DNA from: Scybalousia_A sp963588535
GTDB taxonomy: Bacteria; Bacteroidota; Bacteroidia; Bacteroidales; P3
Direction of reading: 5' to 3'
DNA: 8,603 nucleotides
NCBI GenBank assembly: GCA_963588535.1
Contig: CAVAII010000120.1
Coordinates: 1 to 8,603 of the forward strand
A program made the position numbers and the translations under genes. Positions 4,858-8,603 of this stretch are shown here, piece after piece (within the stretch, counting starts at the first letter, position 1; every line of letters begins with the position of its first letter). A model generated the notes under the pieces. The model ran no database searches and was not told the origin of the DNA. It saw nothing but the letters and a program-made list of their open reading frames with translations.

Positions 4858-5886
4858 ATGAATGTCTATAAACTTTTGAAGGTTAATAGAATGATTAAGT
4901 CCTCACGGTTGAAACTTGTGGGGATATTGTTGTTGCATCTGTTTAGAAGGAGATATATCGGCGTATTCTTTGATCCTATCTTGGCATGTAACCTACGTTG
5001 TCAGATGTGTCATTACTCTAATGAGGAGAAAAGAAAGGCTATACATGGTTCTTTTAAAGACAAATACGAGACTGATAAGATTGATTTAATAGCAAAGAAA
5101 TTCTTTCCATACGCTCTTAAAGTTCAGATAGGGTGTGCAGCAGAGCCGACAATGGATAGCCGATCTACCTTGAAGACAGTACAATTGGCCAAACAATACA
5201 AAGTACCTTACATCTCACTTACTTCTAATGCTAATCTATTGAATGAAGATATATTACGAGAGTTAATTAAAGCAGGTTTGCAGGAGATAACTATCTCGAT
5301 GCATGGCGTAAAACAATCAACGTATGAATGGTTGATGGAGGGAGGTAACTACAATAAGTTATTGGAAGCCTTAGACAAAATAACCTTATTAAAGAAACAT
5401 TATAAAGAGAGGGAGAATAGGGATTTTGTTCTTAGAATCAACTACACTATTAACGAAGATAATTGCGAAGAGTTAGGGGAGTTTTTCTCTGTGTTTGGTA
5501 AATATTCTATTGATATACTGCAATTAAGACCTATTCAAAGACTTGCCGATAGTAAGTATAATAACTTTTCTTGGAAACATATTATTTCTTCTTACGACCA
5601 CACTATTGGTTTTCTAAGAGAGGAATGTCAGAAAAGGAATATTACTATTATAGCACCCACTAAAGAAGATTTAGAAAAGACTATAAATAACGAGAGTATC
5701 GTAGTGGATTACACATACATATATATTTCACCTCAAGTAACGATGGAGGAAGGTTTTTCACTACAAAACGATGGATTTCATACTTATCGCCGTACTCATG
5801 GTTTCTATAAAAACATTCTTAAACGTATCTTTACTAAAAACTTAAATTCTTCACTCAAAACTAAACTCAACTACGAAATTAACTAA
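4858..5886 (+). CDS. radical SAM protein without SPASM cysteines
   Basis: A 342-residue radical SAM enzyme. The [4Fe-4S] motif is Cys44-x3-Cys48-x2-Cys51 (ACNLRCQMCHYS). The SAM-binding GGGEP-like segment is replaced by IGCAAEP (91-97), and later strands include YISLTSNANLL (118-128) and EITISMHG (143-150), typical of the SPASM/MoaA-like superfamily. The C-terminal third (about 255-342) has only Cys257 and no cysteine cluster, so no auxiliary iron-sulfur cluster is likely. The ending is basic and aromatic (HTYRRTHGFYKNILKRIF). Residues 18-31 are a hydrophobic-basic stretch that may sit on the membrane. The substrate is unknown. It is probably in one transcript with the PAS gene, and the kamDE promoter starts 6 bases after its stop. 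It is not lysine 2,3-aminomutase (KamA), since that family's sequence features are absent. Confidence 0.85.
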   Translation: MNVYKLLKVNRMIKSSRLKLVGILLLHLFRRRYIGVFFDPILACNLRCQMCHYSNEEKRKAIHGSFKDKYETDKIDLIAKKFFPYALKVQIGCAAEPTMDSRSTLKTVQLAKQYKVPYISLTSNANLLNEDILRELIKAGLQEITISMHGVKQSTYEWLMEGGNYNKLLEALDKITLLKKHYKERENRDFVLRINYTINEDNCEELGEFFSVFGKYSIDILQLRPIQRLADSKYNNFSWKHIISSYDHTIGFLREECQKRNITIIAPTKEDLEKTINNESIVVDYTYIYISPQVTMEEGFSLQNDGFHTYRRTHGFYKNILKRIFTKNLNSSLKTKLNYEIN

Positions 5887-5891
5887 AAAAG

Positions 5892-5923
5892 TTTGTTTGG
5901 TATCGTTTTTTTTACTAACTTTG
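5892..5923 (+). promoter_or_regulatory. promoter of kamDE
   Basis: TTTG (5892-5895), a 20-base spacer and TAACTTTG (5916-5923) match the Bacteroidota consensus perfectly. Transcription should begin near 5930, leaving a leader of about 90 bases. A second TTTG (5896-5899) would give a 16-base spacer and is less likely. This separates kamDE expression from the PAS and radical SAM genes. Confidence 0.8.
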
Positions 5924-5962
5924 CAACTTCTTATAATAGAAAAGAAAATAAAATATAAAGAT

Positions 5963-5981
5963 ACTTATAAGACTTATAAGT
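5963..5981. promoter_or_regulatory. perfect 19-bp palindrome in the kamDE leader
   Basis: ACTTATAAG (5963-5971), one central A (5972) and CTTATAAGT (5973-5981) form a perfect 9+1+9 dyad. It lies about 35 bases after the predicted transcription start and 38 before the kamD ATG. As RNA it could fold with a 3-base loop, but it has no following T run. As DNA it looks like an operator for a dimeric regulator. No regulator gene is in the window to pair with it. Confidence 0.5.
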
Positions 5982-6019
5982 AATCTGTTACAACAATAAA
6001 AAAGGAATAAAAAACATTA

Positions 6020-7582
6020 ATGGAAAGTAAGTTAGGTATAGACTTTAACAAAGTAAAACAAGGTAAGAATTACGCAAAGAAAATATCTGATGAAGTAGAA
6101 CAATTTGCGTCTAATTATTCTACGGTTACTTGTGAGAGAACTATTTGCAGATTATTAGGTATAGATGGAGTTAATAGTGATGGCGTTCCATTGCCTAATG
6201 TTGTTGTCGATGAGATTAAGGACAAAGGTTTGATTAATGATGGTGTTATGTTTATTATGGGTAATGCCGTTAAACAAACCTCTCTTACTCCTCAGCAAAT
6301 AGCAGAGCAGATAGCAGAAGGTAAATTGGATATCACTAAGTTATCTAGAACAGATAGTAACGAGGCAAGAAAGAGTTTGCAACCTTTTATAGATGCTTCA
6401 CTCAAACGTATAATAGATAGAAGAAGAAAACGTGAGCATTATATAGACACTATCGGCGAAGGTCCAAAACCTTACCTATATATAATAGTAGCAACAGGTA
6501 ATATTTACGAAGACGTTGTACAGGCACAAGCAGGTGCAAGACAGGGTGCTGATATTATAGCCGTTATACGTACTACGGGTCAGTCTCTTTTGGATTATGT
6601 GCCATACGGTGCAACGACAGAAGGATTTGGTGGTACCTTTGCAACGCAAGAGAACTTCCGTATTATGCGTAAAGCCTTAGACGAGGTCGGCGAAGAAGTT
6701 GGCAGATATATTCGTCTATGTAACTATTGTTCAGGACTATGTATGCCAGAGATAGCTGCTATGGGTGCTTTGGAAGGTTTGGATGTTATGCTTAACGATG
6801 CTTTGTATGGTATCTTGTTTAGAGATATCAATATGAAACGTACTTTGATCGACCAATTCTTTTCTCGTATCATCAATGGTTACGCAGGTATCATAATCAA
6901 CACAGGTGAGGATAACTACCTCACAACTGCTGACGCTTTCGATCAAGCACACACCGTTTTGGCTTCTGACTTTATTAACGAGCAGTTGGCTTTCGCTGCC
7001 GGTATGCCAGAAGAGCAAATGGGTCTTGGTCACGCCTTTGAGATGGATCCTCAATTGGAAGATGGTTTCTTATATGAATTAGCACAGGCAGAACTAATTA
7101 GAGAGATTTTCCCTAATGCCCCTATCAAATATATGCCACCTACTAAGTTTATGACAGGTAATATTTTTAGAGGTCAAATTCAGGACGCTTTGTTCAATGA
7201 AATCGGTATTATGACACATCAAGGTCTTCAACTATTAGGTATGATGACCGAGGCAATTCATACACCTTTTATGTCCGATAGATATATAAGTATAGAGAAC
7301 GCAAGATATATCTTCAACAATATGAAACACTTTGGCGATGATATCCAATTCAAAGAGAATGGTATCATACAAAACAGAGCCAAGAAGGTGTTGGATGACG
7401 CTGTTGATTTATTAGAGAAGATGCAGACCGAAGGTTTGTTCTCTGCTTTGGAGAAAGGTATCTTTGCTGATATCAAACGTCCAAGAGATGGTGGCAAAGG
7501 TTTGGCTGGTGTGTTCGAGAAATCAAGTAATTATTACAATCCATTTATAGAATTAATGAAAGGTAAAGGAGGAAGAGACTAA
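6020..7582 (+). CDS. kamD: lysine 5,6-aminomutase alpha subunit
   Basis: Large subunit of the adenosylcobalamin- and PLP-dependent aminomutase that moves the terminal amino group of D-lysine or beta-lysine from carbon 6 to carbon 5 in lysine fermentation. The 520 residues match the usual length of about 516-520. An N-terminal helical region (1-145) leads into a TIM barrel (from about 150). Arg184, Ser189, Ser238, Tyr263, Arg268 and Asp298 occur here at the positions I remember as PLP- or substrate-contacting in the Clostridium sticklandii enzyme. Motifs include AVIRTTGQSLLDYVP (181-195), CNYCSGLCMPE (234-244) and NTGEDNY (294-300). The gene follows its own promoter and a palindromic leader. 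Its stop shares one base with the kamE start (TAATG). Genes for the preceding step (kamA) and for reactivation are not next to it. Confidence 0.96.
   Translation: MESKLGIDFNKVKQGKNYAKKISDEVEQFASNYSTVTCERTICRLLGIDGVNSDGVPLPNVVVDEIKDKGLINDGVMFIMGNAVKQTSLTPQQIAEQIAEGKLDITKLSRTDSNEARKSLQPFIDASLKRIIDRRRKREHYIDTIGEGPKPYLYIIVATGNIYEDVVQAQAGARQGADIIAVIRTTGQSLLDYVPYGATTEGFGGTFATQENFRIMRKALDEVGEEVGRYIRLCNYCSGLCMPEIAAMGALEGLDVMLNDALYGILFRDINMKRTLIDQFFSRIINGYAGIIINTGEDNYLTTADAFDQAHTVLASDFINEQLAFAAGMPEEQMGLGHAFEMDPQLEDGFLYELAQAELIREIFPNAPIKYMPPTKFMTGNIFRGQIQDALFNEIGIMTHQGLQLLGMMTEAIHTPFMSDRYISIENARYIFNNMKHFGDDIQFKENGIIQNRAKKVLDDAVDLLEKMQTEGLFSALEKGIFADIKRPRDGGKGLAGVFEKSSNYYNPFIELMKGKGGRD
7565..7572 (+). 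promoter_or_regulatory. strong Shine-Dalgarno for kamE
   Basis: AAAGGAGG ends 9 bases before the kamE ATG (7582), inside the last kamD codons. Most other genes in this window have only A-rich leaders, so this near-perfect site stands out and supports the 7582 start and coupled translation of the two subunits. Confidence 0.65.
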
Positions 7583-8388
7583 TGAGTGCAGGATTATATT
7601 CAACCGAGAAAAGAGATTTTGATACCAATTTGGATTTAACGAAAGTTAAGCCATACGGTGATACAATGAACGATGGTAAGGTTCAATTGAGTTTTACCCT
7701 TCCTGTACCTTGCAACGATGAAGGTATTGAGGCTGCAAAACAATTAATAAAGAAGATGGGCTTTGAAAATCCTTTGGTTGTCTATTATAAAGAATTGACA
7801 AAGGGATTTACGTTCTTCAACTGCTATGGATCTACTATTCACACAGTCGATTATACTTCTATTCACGTTCCTAAGGTCGAGAGTCACGTGATGGATATGC
7901 CTACGACCGACCAATATATTAAGGATTATATAGGTAGAAAAATTGTCGTTGTTGGTGCTTCCACTGGTACGGATGCTCATACAGTTGGTATCGATGCTAT
8001 AATGAATATGAAAGGTTACGCAGGTCACTATGGTTTAGAGCGTTATGAGATGATAGAGGCTTTGAATATGGGTTCACAAGTACCTAATGAGGAGTTTATC
8101 GCTAAGGCTATTGAGATGAAAGCAGATGCTTTGTTGGTATCACAGACAGTAACGCAGAAAGATGTACATATCAAGAACTTAACCGAGTTAGTTGAGATGT
8201 TAGAGGCAGAAGGTCTTAGAGACAAAGTAATCTTGTGCTGTGGCGGAGCGAGAATTACTCACGAGTTAGCCAAAGAGTTGGGTTACGATGCAGGATTTGG
8301 TATGAATACATACGCAGATGACGTTGCTTCGTTTATCGTTGAGGAGATGGCTAAGCGAATGGGAACGGCTCCAAAGAAAGCAGAATAA
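7582..8388 (+). CDS. kamE: lysine 5,6-aminomutase beta subunit
   Basis: Small, cobalamin-binding subunit of lysine 5,6-aminomutase. The 268-residue protein has an N-terminal dimerisation and PLP region (about 1-115) followed by a Rossmann-like B12 domain. Asp131-x-His133-x-x-Gly136 (DAHTVG) is the base-off cobalamin motif, with His133 as the lower cobalt ligand. Lys144 (NMKGYAGHYG) is the PLP Schiff-base lysine. Both fall at the exact residue numbers known for the C. sticklandii enzyme. SQTVTQKDVH and LCCGGARI contribute to the rest of the B12 pocket. It forms an alpha2-beta2 enzyme with KamD, from which it is translated in a coupled fashion. The C-terminal AKRMGTAPKKAE tail is lysine-rich and probably flexible. 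The terminator at 8440-8484 closes the operon. Confidence 0.97.
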   Translation: MSAGLYSTEKRDFDTNLDLTKVKPYGDTMNDGKVQLSFTLPVPCNDEGIEAAKQLIKKMGFENPLVVYYKELTKGFTFFNCYGSTIHTVDYTSIHVPKVESHVMDMPTTDQYIKDYIGRKIVVVGASTGTDAHTVGIDAIMNMKGYAGHYGLERYEMIEALNMGSQVPNEEFIAKAIEMKADALLVSQTVTQKDVHIKNLTELVEMLEAEGLRDKVILCCGGARITHELAKELGYDAGFGMNTYADDVASFIVEEMAKRMGTAPKKAE

Positions 8389-8439
8389 ACAAGAAAAACT
8401 TTCTACTATTAGAAGATTAGGAGTTTTATTAAATAAATC

Positions 8440-8484
8440 GAGGTCTATTCGGGTAACGACGAATAGGCCTCTTTTCTTTTTTTT
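8440..8484 (+). terminator. rho-independent terminator after kamE
   Basis: The 12-bp stem GAGGTCTATTCG (8440-8451) / CGAATAGGCCTC (8460-8471) has one G-U pair and an 8-base loop, followed by TTTTC and eight T residues (to 8484). It lies about 50 bases after the kamE stop and ends the kamDE operon. Confidence 0.92.
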
Positions 8485-8537
8485 GATTATTCCTCCAAAA
8501 AACTTTGTACGCCTGAATCGTTCGAGTTTTAATTATA

Positions 8538-8603
8538 TTAAAGTGTAAAACTAAAATGGGCAATAGGGAAAATAGAACATTTTTGAAGGGCGGGGTTTTA
8601 GGG
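8538..8603 (+). repeat. dispersed intergenic repeat, copy 3
   Basis: Aligns without gaps to 124-189, in the same orientation, with 45 of 49 identical positions at 8538-8586 and a more divergent G-rich tail to the window edge. The core AGGGAAAATAGAACATTTTT is at 8565-8584. It may continue past the window. It lies just after the kamE terminator, in gene-free DNA, as do the other copies. Confidence 0.85.

Noticed and set aside
5930..6019. Cobalamin or lysine riboswitch in the kamD leader
   Set aside because: The leader is only about 90 bases and very AT-rich. I see no conserved B12-box or lysine-box sequence and no multi-stem structure, only the palindrome.
6737..7054. 105-codon minus-strand reading frame opposite kamD
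   Set aside because: It lies wholly antisense to conserved kamD sequence containing known active-site residues.
8318..8548. 76-codon plus-strand reading frame overlapping the end of kamE
   Set aside because: It runs out of frame through kamE and across the terminator hairpin, and its product resembles no protein I know.
124..8603. Composite transposon bounded by the direct repeats at 124-189 and 8538-8603
   Set aside because: No transposase or integrase lies between them, the enclosed genes look like ordinary chromosomal genes, and a third core copy at 366-390 points to a dispersed family.

Overview
The window is AT-rich chromosomal DNA from a bacterium of the Bacteroidota, most likely an anaerobic amino-acid fermenter of the order Bacteroidales. 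Three things point there. Several promoters fit the Bacteroidota pattern (TTTG or TTG at -33, TAnnTTTG at -7). Shine-Dalgarno sequences are mostly weak or absent. The DUF1599 / folP / cdaA neighbourhood is typical of that phylum. No genus is claimed.

Layout. Positions 1-475 have no gene. They hold a 21-bp tandem repeat (1-78), a degenerate 21-bp array of small dyads (190-294), two copies of a dispersed repeat (124-189 and 366-390) and a minus-strand terminator (397-428). Positions 476-1024 (minus) encode a DUF1599 protein, divergent from an overlapping folP-cdaA pair (1067-2763, plus) for folate synthesis and cyclic di-AMP synthesis. A GNAT acetyltransferase (2773-3279, minus) converges on cdaA and is divergent from ptb, with interleaved promoters between them.

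The right half concerns lysine and butyrate fermentation. Ptb, phosphate butyryltransferase (3401-4306), ends at a strong terminator. A one-domain PAS protein (4419-4775) and a radical SAM protein (4858-5886) follow. Then a strong promoter (5892-5923) and a 5' leader with a perfect 19-bp palindrome lead into kamD-kamE (6020-8388), the two subunits of adenosylcobalamin/PLP-dependent lysine 5,6-aminomutase. A terminator (8440-8484) closes the operon, and a third copy of the dispersed repeat lies at the right edge.

Together, KamDE carries out the B12-dependent rearrangement in lysine fermentation to acetate and butyrate, and Ptb (with a butyrate kinase not seen here) could turn butyryl-CoA into butyryl phosphate for ATP. 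Other pathway genes (kamA, kdd, kce, kal) are not in the window. The least explained items are the 21-bp dyad array, the dispersed repeat, the kamDE leader palindrome, and the PAS and radical SAM genes between ptb and kamD.
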